From assembly GCF_015291745.1 (NCBI RefSeq), contig NZ_CP030060.1:744001-808000 (forward strand): a stretch of DNA of 64,000 nucleotides. The letters run 5' to 3'. The position numbers were made by a program, and so were the translations under genes. This DNA comes from Bradyrhizobium sp. CCBAU 53351. Its GTDB lineage: Bacteria > Pseudomonadota > Alphaproteobacteria > Rhizobiales > Xanthobacteraceae. Under the pieces are notes generated by a model. That model saw only the letters and a program-made list of their open reading frames with translations. It searched no databases and was not told the origin of the DNA. Of this stretch, positions 30,449-42,035 are shown piece by piece (the stretch's first letter is position 1; each line of letters opens with the position of its first letter).

Positions 30449-30865
30449 TCACATGTCGACTTTACCCGGAGGTCGGTTCAGATGGTTGGGTAGCTCGTCT
30501 AGCCGGACATCTGCGTCGACATTCTGAGCGAGGCGGCGCAGCAGATCGCGGACGGCGGTTGCGCGCATCACTTCGCGCTCTGCACGTTCCAGCTGCTCGC
30601 TCAACAAACGCGAAAGAGACGAGCGTCCTTCAAGAGCGCTCCGGATTTCCTGAAGCGAAAGGCCGAGCCGGCGAAGTGCGACTATGTGGTAAACGCGTGT
30701 CAAACTGTCGGCGTCGTACATGCGATGGCCGCCGCACGTACGCTGAGAAGCAGTGAGCAGTCCTGTCTGCTCATAGTGACGCAATGCCCGCACCGTGACG
30801 CCGGTGGCATCTGCAAGTTCACCAATGCGCCGCCACCGACGCTTATAGAATGAAGGCCTGTTCAT
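30449..30865 (-). CDS. nolA: NolA-like MerR-family regulator, short form
   Basis: 138 residues. N-terminal MerR DNA-binding domain (WRRIGELADATGVTVRALRHYEQTGLL, GGHRMYDADSL) and dimerisation helix (LGLSLQEIRSALEG). NolA of B. japonicum, a genotype-specific nodulation regulator, is about 237 residues; this one ends just after LDELPNHLNR, so the C-terminal effector part is absent. B. japonicum makes shorter NolA forms from internal starts, but those lack the N-terminus, the opposite of this case. Convergent with nodD1. Could be a truncated allele or a distinct small MerR protein. Confidence 0.72.
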   Translation of the reverse strand: MNRPSFYKRRWRRIGELADATGVTVRALRHYEQTGLLTASQRTCGGHRMYDADSLTRVYHIVALRRLGLSLQEIRSALEGRSSLSRLLSEQLERAEREVMRATAVRDLLRRLAQNVDADVRLDELPNHLNRPPGKVDM

Positions 30866-30879
30866 AGCCGGACCTGTAC

Positions 30880-30900
30880 AACCTGACGCCAGGGGAGGTT
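30880..30900. promoter_or_regulatory. possible MerR-type operator upstream of nolA
   Basis: Inverted repeat AACCT-N11-AGGTT, 15-35 bp before the nolA start. On the minus strand it sits in a long (about 19 bp) gap between TTGAAC and TACAGG, the arrangement MerR regulators use. By-eye call. Confidence 0.4.
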
Positions 30901-31027
30901 CAAGCGCTTTCGGACCGCTTGCCTGGCAGGGCGGCGGCGTGTCGTAGATCGAACGAAGCTTGCGATACGCGGGTGTTGCGGCAGGCCATGTAGCGCAATA
31001 TTGCGCTAATAGCGCATCCGGCCTGAA

Positions 31028-31234
31028 CTACGTTGAGGGCGCTACAAGCTGCATCAGCCTGACAAATGAACGCAGATCGTCCGCGGCGGACGTGCGTTCA
31101 AGAATGAGCGTCGCGAGTGCTGTGCGATTCGCAGGAGTTCGCATGCAATCGGGGAGCGCAACGACGGCCTCATCAAGAAGACGTCCGAGCATTAAGAGGT
31201 CTTCGGGAGTATAGATGCGGCCTGGCATATGCAA
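31028..31234 (-). CDS. small unknown protein, stand-alone copy of the 10025 C-terminal domain
   Basis: 66-68 residues, mainly helical: IYTPEDLLMLGRLLDEAV then RTPANRTALATLILERTSA. It matches the last 60 residues of the protein at 10025-10636. Start either TTG 31234 (AAGGGA 5 nt upstream) or ATG 31228. Conservation of the same residues in two loci argues that both are real. Function unknown. Confidence 0.65.
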   Translation of the reverse strand: MHMPGRIYTPEDLLMLGRLLDEAVVALPDCMRTPANRTALATLILERTSAADDLRSFVRLMQLVAPST

Positions 31235-31402
31235 CGTGGTCCCTTAGCTTGTATTCAAATCCGTCACGTCGGCGCGGCTCCTTACAAAGGGGTTTGGCTG
31301 CTATGAGGCAGAACGGAGACGGACCTGGGGCGCGTAGGACCGGAGACTTGAAAAAACGCAGGCTCCTCGGCCCGGGCACGGAGAAGCTCTCAGGTGCCCC
31401 CG

Positions 31403-31960
31403 CCTAGAGGAGCGAGTTTAAGCGACAACGCCCCGCCGAAGCGGCCGATCGCGCGGTGCCGGTCACTGGGAGGGAGACCTCATCCTTGGTCTTGGCAGCT
31501 CGGTGATCGGCACGCTGGTTGAGCGTACGACGCGCTTCACGATGCTGCTGCATCTTCCCCGGGTTGCGGGGCATGGCGAAGCTCCGCGCATGAAGAATGG
31601 GCCTGCTCTCGCAGGGCACGGAGCTGAAGCGGTGCGCGGCGCGATTACGCGCACCATCATCAGCTTGCCCGAAGAGCTGCGTCGTTCGCTGACCTGGGAT
31701 CAGGGAGCTGAAATGGCTCAGCACGATCGTCTTAAGATCGACGCGGGTGTCCAAATCTACTTCTGCGATCCGCAAAGCCCATGGCAGCGTGGCACCAACG
31801 AGAACACAAATGGGCTGCTGCGTCAGTACTTCCCGAAAGGCACCGACCTGAGCGGCCACAGCGCCGACGAGATCGCCGCTGTGGCCGCGGCCCTCAATGC
31901 TCGACCGAGAAAAACCCTGGGTTAGAAAACGCCGGCAGAGGCCCTTGACGAGTTGCTATC
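31403..31960 (+). pseudogene. IS30-family transposase, C-terminal fragment
   Basis: The piece 31503-31925 reads VERTTRFTMLLHLPR, LTWDQGAEMAQH, IYFCDPQSPWQRGTNENTNGLLRQYFPKGTDL, the catalytic DDE end of IS30 transposases. Upstream, PGHWEGDLI is only seen with a frameshift. At 31923-31925 the family Trp codon is TAG (KTLG-stop-KTPAEALDELLS). The rest of the element is missing. Confidence 0.85.
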
Positions 31961-31984
31961 GTGAGTGAACACAATCTGTGTTGC

Positions 31985-32838
31985 GACGACCGCTTGAATC
32001 CGCCTTGAACGCCGCGATCGGAATGGTGGATCAGGCCGGCACTTGGCCGCCGCGCCGCGATCGCCATCCGCAACGCCGCCAAGGCCAGCTCGGCGCGCAA
32101 ATGATCCGCCATCGCCTAGCCGACAATCCTGCGGCTGTACAGATCCATGACGGCAGCCAGATAGAGCCAGCCCTGATCGGTCTCGATGTAGGTGATATCG
32201 GCCAGCCAGATCCGGTTCGGCGCAGTGGCGATGAAGTTGCGGTCGAGCAGATTGGGGGCGATCGGCAGGTCGTGGCGGCTGTCGGTGGTCCGCACCCGAC
32301 GTGGCCGCGCCATGATGGCCCTGCTGCCGTGACGCCGCATCAACCGCTCGATGCGACCACGGCTCGCCCCGCGGCCCTGATCCTTCAACTCGGCATGGAT
32401 ACGCGGGCTGCCATAACGCCCGCGGGTGTCGCGGTGGACCCGCCTGATGTCGTCGACGAGGTCACGATTGGCAGCAGATCGTCGGCTCCCCGGGCGCGAG
32501 CGCCAGGCATAATGCGCAGCCGCTCGTTCTCTCGCTGCAAACGCGCGATCTCTGCCGCGTGGTCCGCCGACGGCAGCGTCGCCCGCGTCGTGGGGCGCCG
32601 CGCCGCCGCCGTCGGCTGCAGCCGAACCCCTCGCTGCTCCACCCACCGCCGCAGCACGGACTCTCGCAAGCCAAGCTCCTTGGCAACAGATCCGATCGAG
32701 CGCCAACTCGATGTTACGAGATCAACCGCTTGCCGCTTGTAGTCGTCCGTAAGCGACCGACGCTGACGTCCTTCCATCCGACACCTCCTGGCTCTTCGAG
32801 CCTACTACAGGTGTCCATCAATTCGGAGGAGGTTCACG
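31985..32838 (-). pseudogene. IS3-family element remnant (orfA and orfB)
   Basis: orfA starts at 32777 (RRSLTDDYKRQAVDLVTSSW) and breaks after QRENERLR, where a deletion joins it to orfB (VSMPS, GRYGSPRIHAELK). orfB has TAG for Trp at 32116-32118 (RRIVG-stop-AMADHL) and is cut off after HHSDRGVQ where IS30 sequence begins. The right terminal repeat (GTGTCCATCAATTCGGAGGAGG) resembles that of the element at 3360-5882, so the two are related. Confidence 0.82.
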
Positions 32839-33396
32839 GGTGCAACAAGGGAGATCGGTAATATCCGGAGCCAATGTGCGGTGTGGCACCGGGCTGTTTC
32901 TGATCGGTGCGGCATTCAGCGGCAGAGGCTCAACAGGTCATTTGAACAGGCCGGGGGGCAGGCGGTTTGCTTTTGGCGGCCCTGTGGCGAAAGGAGTGAT
33001 CTGTGAACGGCGGCATTATTGGTTCGGATTGTGTGTGCTTCCAGCTGATTAATGTCGGTCTGCAGGAGCGGCCTTGGGATAAACCACTTGAATCGACCGC
33101 AGGGTCAGGTTGTACACGGAAAAGGTGGAAGCGCACAGGCGTGCCGAGTGAGCTCGATTGGTAAGCAATGGCTATGGCGATCGCGCTAGATGCTGTCGGT
33201 TAGGGCTGCATTTTGACGCCTTGCTGTGTGACAGCCTCGAGTGTCTTCAACCGAACCCATAGAGCCCAATGTGGGGCACTGTGACCGGCTTTGAACAAAC
33301 CAAGAGGTGAGGTGCGGCTGGTCCGCAACAGAGATAGGGAAAGCAGCGCGACCTGCGGCAGCAGGCGGATGTCGGGCTGCATAGAGGAGGATCTGG
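32839..33396. other. intergenic upstream of the aminotransferase gene
   Basis: No gene recognised and no convincing nod box or sigma-54 promoter on the plus strand. Confidence 0.5.
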
Positions 33397-34485
33397 ATGT
33401 CAGGTGACGAGGAATACCTTCATCGACATGCTATGGCAGACAGGAGTCTCGCGGAAGGCAGATCCGCCGGGATCGCTGCGTACTCGCTGCCATGCGTGAA
33501 CCTCAACAGGAACGAAAACCCGTTCCCGATGCCTGACGTAGTCATGCGGGCTGCGTTTGCCGCGATTGGAACCCACAATAGGTATCCGGAGGAGGACAGC
33601 GGCGGCTTACGATCAGCGGCCGCGCGAGCCTATGGGGTCTCTGTCGAGCAGGTGATCGCAGGAAATGGCTCATCGGAGATTCTCGCACTTATTTACCGGG
33701 GGTTTCTTGCCGCTGGCGATACTGTCGGAATGTTGTCGCCCGGCTTTTCGTTCAATCATAAATTGGCGGCGGTGAACGGAGCGCGCTTGCTTGAAGTTGA
33801 TTGGGCCGATCACAATGCTCTGCCGGCGAGCCAAAGTGTTCGGCAGGCGGCAGGAGACGCAAAGTTCATCGTGCTCGCCAACCCAAATAACCCAACAGGG
33901 ACATTCGTTCAGATCGCGGAAATTGAGCGACTGGTCGCTGAAACGGATCAGCTTATCGTGCTCGATGAGGCGTATGTCGACTTTGCTCCAGACAATGCAC
34001 TGGGTCTGATCGACCGATATCAGAATCTTCTGCTGCTAAGGACGTTTTCGAAGAGTTACGCTGCAGCGGGCCTTCGCATCGGCTTTGGCCTCGGTAACCC
34101 GCGGGTGATTGCAAGACTGCGTAGCATACAGAACCCTTTCAACATGAGCGTGATTAGCCAGTCCGTTGGCGTCAGCATCCTCGAGCATCGTAATGCCTAC
34201 GATCAGTGCATTGAATGCATTGTTCAGGAAAGGGAGAGAACTATGGTGGCGCTGTCGGCGCTTGGATTCTATGTCCTGCCATCACATGCAAACTTTGTAT
34301 TGGCTCGCGTACCGCTTGGGTACGACGGTAGATGGTGGCAGCAAGCCTTAGAGAGGAAGAATGTGAACGTTGCGGTGTTTCCCGAGGGGGACCTTGGGGG
34401 CTTCATAAGAATCTCAATAGGTGCGGCGGAGCAGATGGACACCTGTTTATCTGTGGTCAGTGGCATTGCTGGGGGGCTGATCTGA
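33397..34485 (+). CDS. PLP-dependent aminotransferase, histidinol-phosphate type (y4wE-like)
   Basis: 362 residues. Fold-type I class II aminotransferase: NLNRNENPFPMP, GNGSSEIL, ANPNNPTG, DEAYVDF and the PLP-lysine motif LRTFSKSYAAAGLRIG, with RISIG for the carboxylate Arg. Resembles HisC, but no other his gene is near. Its partner 37 bp downstream is a luciferase-like monooxygenase; in NGR234 a hisC-like gene and a monooxygenase gene (y4wE, y4wF) form a flavonoid-inducible locus needed for indole-3-acetic acid synthesis. By that analogy it may transaminate tryptophan. ATG 33397 has GAGGAGG 7 nt upstream. Confidence 0.85.
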   Translation: MSGDEEYLHRHAMADRSLAEGRSAGIAAYSLPCVNLNRNENPFPMPDVVMRAAFAAIGTHNRYPEEDSGGLRSAAARAYGVSVEQVIAGNGSSEILALIYRGFLAAGDTVGMLSPGFSFNHKLAAVNGARLLEVDWADHNALPASQSVRQAAGDAKFIVLANPNNPTGTFVQIAEIERLVAETDQLIVLDEAYVDFAPDNALGLIDRYQNLLLLRTFSKSYAAAGLRIGFGLGNPRVIARLRSIQNPFNMSVISQSVGVSILEHRNAYDQCIECIVQERERTMVALSALGFYVLPSHANFVLARVPLGYDGRWWQQALERKNVNVAVFPEGDLGGFIRISIGAAEQMDTCLSVVSGIAGGLI

Positions 34486-34522
34486 TTAATGAGAACGATT
34501 TCGTCAAATCGGGAGGACTAAC

Positions 34523-35536
34523 GTGACAAATGTATCACGTCGAATACGGCTTGGAATCTTTGACCACTTGGACGAAGACGGTCTCGACTTATCGCAGCAG
34601 TATAACGATCGACTGGTGTTGGCCGAAGCGTGTGACCGGTTGGGATACCACGCGTACCATCTTGCCGAGCACCATTGCACACCGCACGGGCGATCGCCCT
34701 CGCCTAACGTATTTCTGTCGAGCGTTGCGCAGCGTACGAAGCAGCTCCGCATCGGGCCGATGGTCATGCTGCTAAGCCTTCAGCACCCCCTTCGGGCCTA
34801 TGAAGAGGCATGCATGCTGGATCATTTGAGCGGCGGTCGTCTTGAGCTCGGTATCGGGTGGGGCTCTCTACCGATTGAATTGGGGTACTTCGGGGTTAGC
34901 GCAGAGAGCGCTCGCGAGCTGTATTCCGAAGGAATGGAGATCTTGACCAGAGCGATGCGAGGCGGGACCTTGTCCTACGAAGGTCAGCATTATCGCCTCC
35001 ACGAAGTGCCGTTAGCAATTACGCCTTATCAGCGTCCCCATCCACCGACCTGGATTCCCGTGAGCCAGCCCGGCTCTGCGCGAGCGGCCGCTGAGATCGG
35101 TGCCAATATCGCGAGCATTGGCCCGGCCTCTATGGTTCGGAAATCGACTGACGCGTACCGCGCGTGCAATTGGCGCGGAGGGGCTCCGCTTGTCGGTTTG
35201 CTTCGCATGATTGTAGCAGACACTTCGGAAGCTCATGCGTATTCGCTAGCTGCAGCGGCTTACGACAGATGGCTCACGAGCTTTAGGGTCCTTTATGATC
35301 TCAGCGGGGTACCTGCCCCTCCGAACCTTCCGCCAACCTTCGAAGCAGCAATTGAAAGTGAATTGTGCGTTGTCGGAACCGCCGCTTCTGTGCGAAGTGT
35401 CCTTATTGATCACCTGGAGCAAGCGGGAGCTAACTATCTTCTCTGCCAAGTGGCCTTTGGCGATCTCCCGCTTGTTGCGGCCTTGAACACGGCGACTATT
35501 CTCCGGTCCGAACTTATGGCGGGAGGCGGCCCATGA
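34523..35536 (+). CDS. luciferase-like flavin-dependent monooxygenase (y4wF-like)
   Basis: 337 residues, bacterial luciferase family TIM barrel: LGIFDHLDEDG at the N-terminus, YHAYHLAEHHCTP, LRIGPMVMLLSLQHPLRAYEE, LDHLSGGRLELGIGWG and a C-terminal PLVAALNT. Uses reduced FMN and O2. Start GTG 34523 after GGGAGG. Almost certainly co-transcribed with the aminotransferase upstream; see there for the suggested role in indole-3-acetic acid formation, which is an analogy and not shown by the sequence. Confidence 0.85.
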   Translation: MTNVSRRIRLGIFDHLDEDGLDLSQQYNDRLVLAEACDRLGYHAYHLAEHHCTPHGRSPSPNVFLSSVAQRTKQLRIGPMVMLLSLQHPLRAYEEACMLDHLSGGRLELGIGWGSLPIELGYFGVSAESARELYSEGMEILTRAMRGGTLSYEGQHYRLHEVPLAITPYQRPHPPTWIPVSQPGSARAAAEIGANIASIGPASMVRKSTDAYRACNWRGGAPLVGLLRMIVADTSEAHAYSLAAAAYDRWLTSFRVLYDLSGVPAPPNLPPTFEAAIESELCVVGTAASVRSVLIDHLEQAGANYLLCQVAFGDLPLVAALNTATILRSELMAGGGP

Positions 35537-35915
35537 ACCTCTTAGGATAAGAGTGATAAACCTTTCGGTGGGCTGAAGCCCATGATCCTCTCTGGACAGG
35601 CGCTGCGGCGCCAGGTCGAGCGCCTGTGAAGCGGATGCCCGCTCGGCTGCACCTAGTGCAGTCGAGCGGGCACATCAAGTGTTCGAAGCATGGTTGTCCC
35701 AGGCGGCGCGGGTGAGTACTCCAGGTCTGCTCATTCGGCGGGCTTTCCGGGCGCTGAACGAGCGAGTGGTGGTGCCTCGCAAGGTGGCGAGGTCCGATGA
35801 CCTCGAGGTGGGCTCTGTATTTAACAGGAGAGTGACGACCGACTGAGGGCGGATCAGTCAGCCGAGCAATGCGAAATGTCAAAGAGAGACAGAAGCTGTT
35901 GTAGTAGGAGGTTAG
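35537..35915. other. intergenic
   Basis: No gene recognised. The AGGAGG at the right end serves the short frame that follows. Confidence 0.5.
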
Positions 35916-35942
35916 ATGGCGAGAAGTTGGTTAGGAAGATGA
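35916..35942 (+). CDS. possible 8-codon leader peptide
   Basis: ATG 35916 follows AGGAGG by 4 nt and encodes MARSWLGR; its TGA stop overlaps the ATG of the next frame as ATGA. The downstream gene has no well-spaced ribosome site of its own, so this may serve to load ribosomes by coupling. Very short, so chance is possible. Confidence 0.35.
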   Translation: MARSWLGR

Positions 35943-36202
35943 AGGTTTGTGAACTTGTCGAGCTTTTGTCGAGATGCGAGCAGGATGCGGTAGTCGTCAT
36001 CACGGACGGTTCGTCGTCCTCGATTGCCGTGGCTGTGGTTTGCACGGTCCAAACCGGATGGGCCCACAGCCAGCAAGCGAACCCCAATTTGTCATTCCTG
36101 CCCGACGGATTGGATCATGCCATGTTACCGAGAGGTAGCAATTTGGCGCGTGGGGTGAGATTACTTGGCCCTAGATGTGAGCCGTTGTTGCTCCTTCAGT
36201 AG
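35939..36202 (+). CDS. hypothetical small protein
   Basis: 87 residues beginning MKVCELVELLSRCEQDAVVVI. The opening resembles a widespread small-protein pattern (MKV.DLI.LL...DPDAEV.V) of unknown role. The rest is not recognised. Start at ATG 35939 is chosen for that pattern and the ATGA overlap with the 8-codon frame; the frame is open to 35876. Confidence 0.45.
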   Translation: MKVCELVELLSRCEQDAVVVITDGSSSSIAVAVVCTVQTGWAHSQQANPNLSFLPDGLDHAMLPRGSNLARGVRLLGPRCEPLLLLQ

Positions 36203-36655
36203 ACATTCCGGGGACGACAGTGCCGGCGTCTGTCCCCAGTCTGGCGTCATCCGTGCTTGACTGTTGGACGGGCGGCTCGTTCCGACAAAGGCATGGAACT
36301 TGGCGACTCCCATTTGGAACTTCTGGAACTACATCAGCAGCCGTAGACTTTGACTGACCCCCAACGATTATCCAGCCCTGAGTACACTCTGGCTGTTGGA
36401 TTCCCGATTGGGGTCGTAGCGACGGGAGCTGATGTAGCGCGGCAATCTGGGTAGGAAGTGCGCGGCAATCAGGATGGCGAGGCGTGTCGCGGCCTGATGA
36501 TGATTGCCGCGATGATTGTCGCGCGCAAGAGTTTTGTTGAACTCTGATTGTCGCGCAGCGTCAATCAGCGACGGTTTTGGATGTCGCGTGCGATGGCGGC
36601 CGTCCGGGACCGCGTTTTCGTTCGAGGGCGGTCCGTCTGCGATAGCTCTCGACGT

Positions 36656-38985
<2,330 letters not shown>

Positions 38986-39119
38986 TCATCTCCGAGCACG
39001 TCGGCTCTTTGGCTCTAGCTGGTTTCCTGATCCAGATCTGTTCGATCGTTGCGCCCATTCGGGTCGTCGCCTTCTCACACCCCCTTCGCCAACGTCAGGC
39101 TATTTCGTGCTGCATGCAG

Positions 39120-40145
39120 TCATGCCGTCACTGCCTGCGCTGGGTTCCGATAATCCTCCTTCCGGGTGAGCATGGCCCAAATCGTCCGAGCCATCTTGTT
39201 CGCCAAGGCGATCGCCACAAGCATGCGCGGCTTCCTCGCCAGCATCTGCGCCAGCCAGGATCCGCTAGGGATCGACTTGCGCCCGAGCCAGTTCAGCCGC
39301 GACATCGCCCCAACGATGAGCAACTGGCGAATGTCCGCCTGTCCTTCCTTCGAAACGCGTCCGAGCCTTTCCTTTCCCCCTGAGGAATGTTGCCGTGGGA
39401 CCAAGCCGAGCCAAGCCGCGAAGTCTCGGCCACGTCGAAAGGCCGCCATGTCGGGCGCGAAAGCCTCGATCGCGAGTGCGGTCAGCGGGCCGACCCCCGG
39501 CATTGTCTGCAGCCGCTGCGCCGTGACCGTCCGCGTCGCCAACTTCTTGAGCTGCTCTGCCTTGGCATCGATCCGCTCCGTCTTGTAGGCGATCTGATCA
39601 ATGAGACTCCGACATTCCTCGCGGACCAGTTCTGGTAGATCGCTGTTCGGATCTTCGAGGATTGCGTCAATGCGTTTAAGTTGTTCGATTCCTTGCGGGA
39701 TGATATGGCCGAATTCGTAGAGAACAGAACGCAGCGCATTCACCAGATCGGTGCGCTGATGAACAAGGCGCTTCCGAGCCCGAAAGAGCACTGCCCTGGC
39801 CTGCTGTTCTTCCGATTTCGGCTCGACGAAGCGCATCTCGGGGCGCTGTGCCGCGATCACGATTGCTTCGGCATCAGCCGCGTCGTTCTTTTGGCGTTTC
39901 ACAAAAGGCTTCACATATTGCGGAGCGATCAGTTTCACTTCATGGCCGAGCTTGACCATCTCCCGTGCCCAATAGTGGGCGCTGCCACAGGCTTCCATCA
40001 CCACCACTGCCGATGGGTGGCCCGCCATGAACTTCCGAAACTGAAGCCGCGACAGTTTCTTTCGAAATTTCAAGTGTCCCGCCATTGACGCCCCGTGGAG
40101 CTGAAACACATTCTTGGCTAGATCCACTCCGATCACCGTATCCAT
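39120..40145 (-). CDS. IS110-family transposase, intact
   Basis: 341 residues. DEDD domain: MDTVIGVDLAKNVFQLHG (first Asp), VVMEACGSAHYWAR (Glu) and KNDAADAEAIVIAA (Asp pair); then the Transposase_20 domain with MPGVGPLTALAIEAF and the catalytic Ser in HSSGGKERLG. Uninterrupted and of full length, the best candidate for an active transposase in the window. Start at ATG 40145; the frame is open to 40181. Confidence 0.94.
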   Translation of the reverse strand: MDTVIGVDLAKNVFQLHGASMAGHLKFRKKLSRLQFRKFMAGHPSAVVVMEACGSAHYWAREMVKLGHEVKLIAPQYVKPFVKRQKNDAADAEAIVIAAQRPEMRFVEPKSEEQQARAVLFRARKRLVHQRTDLVNALRSVLYEFGHIIPQGIEQLKRIDAILEDPNSDLPELVREECRSLIDQIAYKTERIDAKAEQLKKLATRTVTAQRLQTMPGVGPLTALAIEAFAPDMAAFRRGRDFAAWLGLVPRQHSSGGKERLGRVSKEGQADIRQLLIVGAMSRLNWLGRKSIPSGSWLAQMLARKPRMLVAIALANKMARTIWAMLTRKEDYRNPAQAVTA

Positions 40146-40394
40146 CAATTTGCCGTCCTCTTCGCTTCGGGGTTCAAACACTGCGTTCTTGGCACATTAC
40201 GATGCCGTCTGGGGAGGGCGGCAACCATCCCATCTCATCTGGTGATCTGTGATGTGTCGGCCGGGCACGCGAGTGATTCCTCTTGGCGGAAGAACCACTT
40301 GCATAACCCCGCCGGCCGCGATCACCAGTCGGCGCGGTCCTCCTCGGGATCGCGCCGACGCTGGGCTCGTAACTCCGGTCGGGCTACGCCCTCC

Positions 40395-40690
40395 CTACGT
40401 CACGAGCCCAGCGAAACTCTCTCACCTTGATTGACGCTGCCTTCCATCCTGATCGCCGCGCGACAAGCTGACGCGGAGCCTTCGCATAGCGCAGTGCCAG
40501 ATCCCGGCAGGTGAAGACGAACCCGAACGGGGTCTTCCATCCGAGCTGGGAGTGTGGTCGCGCGTCGTTGTAATCGGCCCGCCGGCACCCAGGCACGACA
40601 CGGGCCTGGGCAGGGACGTAAACAGCGGCTCGCCCCGCAGCTGGCCATTGAAGTCTTCGATGCGCATTCTGCATAGGCTTGCCGGGCCCC
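40395..40690 (-). pseudogene. IS3-family OrfB, C-terminal fragment
   Basis: Reads ADYNDARPHSQLGWKTPFGF and DLALRYAKAPRQLVA, the C-terminal end of IS3-group OrfB; the preceding FNGQLRGEPLFTSLP piece is in a second frame. The catalytic core is missing. Confidence 0.8.
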
Positions 40691-40864
40691 ATTTAGTGCC
40701 AGGCTAGGCGGCTCTGATCAGCCCACGACATGATGCCATTGCTGTCGGCCTCGCTGTTGTCGTTGACCACCATCTTGGAGTTGCCGCGCTCAATGGAGTT
40801 AAATCGGTTGCGCGATCAGCGGTTCGGACGCTGCAGACAGCCTGCGCGGCGGACGTAAGTCCGG

Positions 40865-41230
40865 TTCGCCGGCGGGGCGGAAGGCAAGCGGGGACCTAGC
40901 TGATCGAGAGATCGAGAAGCTCACGCTCAAGAAGCTCCAGCACGAGCAGTTCGGACAGTCCTCCGGAGCGAGGCGCATTGCTGGACTGGCTCGAGCTGCA
41001 GCTCGCTGGCCTGGAGGAAAAAGCTGGGCAGTCCAGACCGGTCTCAGGTGGCTGCGGACAAGATGGCGGTGCCATCGTTCGAGCGCCGCAAGCCAGCCCG
41101 CCGGCCACTGGCGGAGCATCTCCCACGGGAACGCATCGATCTATGCGCCACCTGCGATCTGCCCATGCATGCCTCCGGGCTGGGAATTGTCTGAGCCGTA
41201 TCCTGGCGCGCTTTGGATAGCCAACGAGCC
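40865..41230 (+). pseudogene. IS66-family TnpC, N-terminal fragment
   Basis: Pieces in shifting frames: REIEKLTLKKLQHEQFGQSS and GLARAAARWPG, then VPSFERRKPARRPL in a third frame, the opening coiled-coil and linker of IS66 TnpC. Several frameshifts. Confidence 0.7.
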
Positions 41231-41363
41231 ACCCTAGGCGGTATGCAAACAAAGCTTCGGCAACTTGCCACTTCATCGTCGGCCCCGCGATAGGAGTGCT
41301 GCGGTACAAACAAGCCCGCGAACCGCGCATGTCGGTCATCCACTCTGCCGAGCGTGGCTTTCC

Positions 41364-42035
41364 TCAAACAGACCGGAGCACCTTGTTTCTAAGCAGAACG
41401 TCGCCCTCAATCTCTCGCGGATACAGAGTAACCACTTCGAACGCGGGAAGGAGGTCAAGGATGGAGCGCAGTGAAAGCTGGCCTTCGTACAGTTCGCGGT
41501 CACTATACTCGGTGTAGATGAACCGTGTTCTGCCCAGGGTTTTCTGACCGCCAGCGATTACGTCCGACTCAGCTCCTTGAACATCCATCCAGATTAGATC
41601 AACAGGGCCGCTGAGACCAGCTTCGCCGCTCCAGTCATCCAGTCGCTGGGTCTCGACCAGAATCGAGTCATCAAAGCGAACCCAATCATATTCTGAAAGG
41701 TGATTTTTGGGTCTACGTATGGAGCCCGATAAGTCCCACCCCCTCGCATCTCCGTCCCCATTGCTCGGATGAAACTCGATGGTACCGTTTCGATCACTGA
41801 TGGCGAGCTGCATGAGCGCCACGTTGGGTCGAGCCAGACGCTTATTCTCCTTGAAGCGAGCTATTGCGCGAGGGTCAGGTTCAAAGCAGTATACGCTGGC
41901 GTCTGGACACAGCTCAAGAAATCGCTGTGTGTCGCTACCATCATTGCATCCAATGTCCAAGATAACCGGGCATGTGACCCGAAGATGAGAAACGATCTTC
42001 TGGTGTATTTCCAGTGTAGGTAACGACTCTAGCAT
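41364..42035 (-). CDS. noeI: FkbM-family methyltransferase, NoeI-like
   Basis: 223 residues. S-adenosylmethionine-binding VILDIGCNDGSDTQRFLE, then VYCFEPDPRAI, LAISDRNGTIEF and LIWMDVQGAESDVIAG, the FkbM pattern. NoeI of NGR234 belongs to this family and 2-O-methylates the Nod-factor fucose. The symbol rests on family and on the presence of nodZ, noeL and a nolL-like gene in the window; another sugar methyltransferase remains possible. No clear nod box upstream. Upstream and downstream are IS fragments, so it may have moved as cargo. Confidence 0.62.
   Translation of the reverse strand: MLESLPTLEIHQKIVSHLRVTCPVILDIGCNDGSDTQRFLELCPDASVYCFEPDPRAIARFKENKRLARPNVALMQLAISDRNGTIEFHPSNGDGDARGWDLSGSIRRPKNHLSEYDWVRFDDSILVETQRLDDWSGEAGLSGPVDLIWMDVQGAESDVIAGGQKTLGRTRFIYTEYSDRELYEGQLSLRSILDLLPAFEVVTLYPREIEGDVLLRNKVLRSV

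Noticed and set aside
40690..40805. minus-strand stretch reading FNSIERGNSKMVVNDNSEAD
   Set aside because: Only about 40 codons before a stop and no family recognised; lies among IS fragments.
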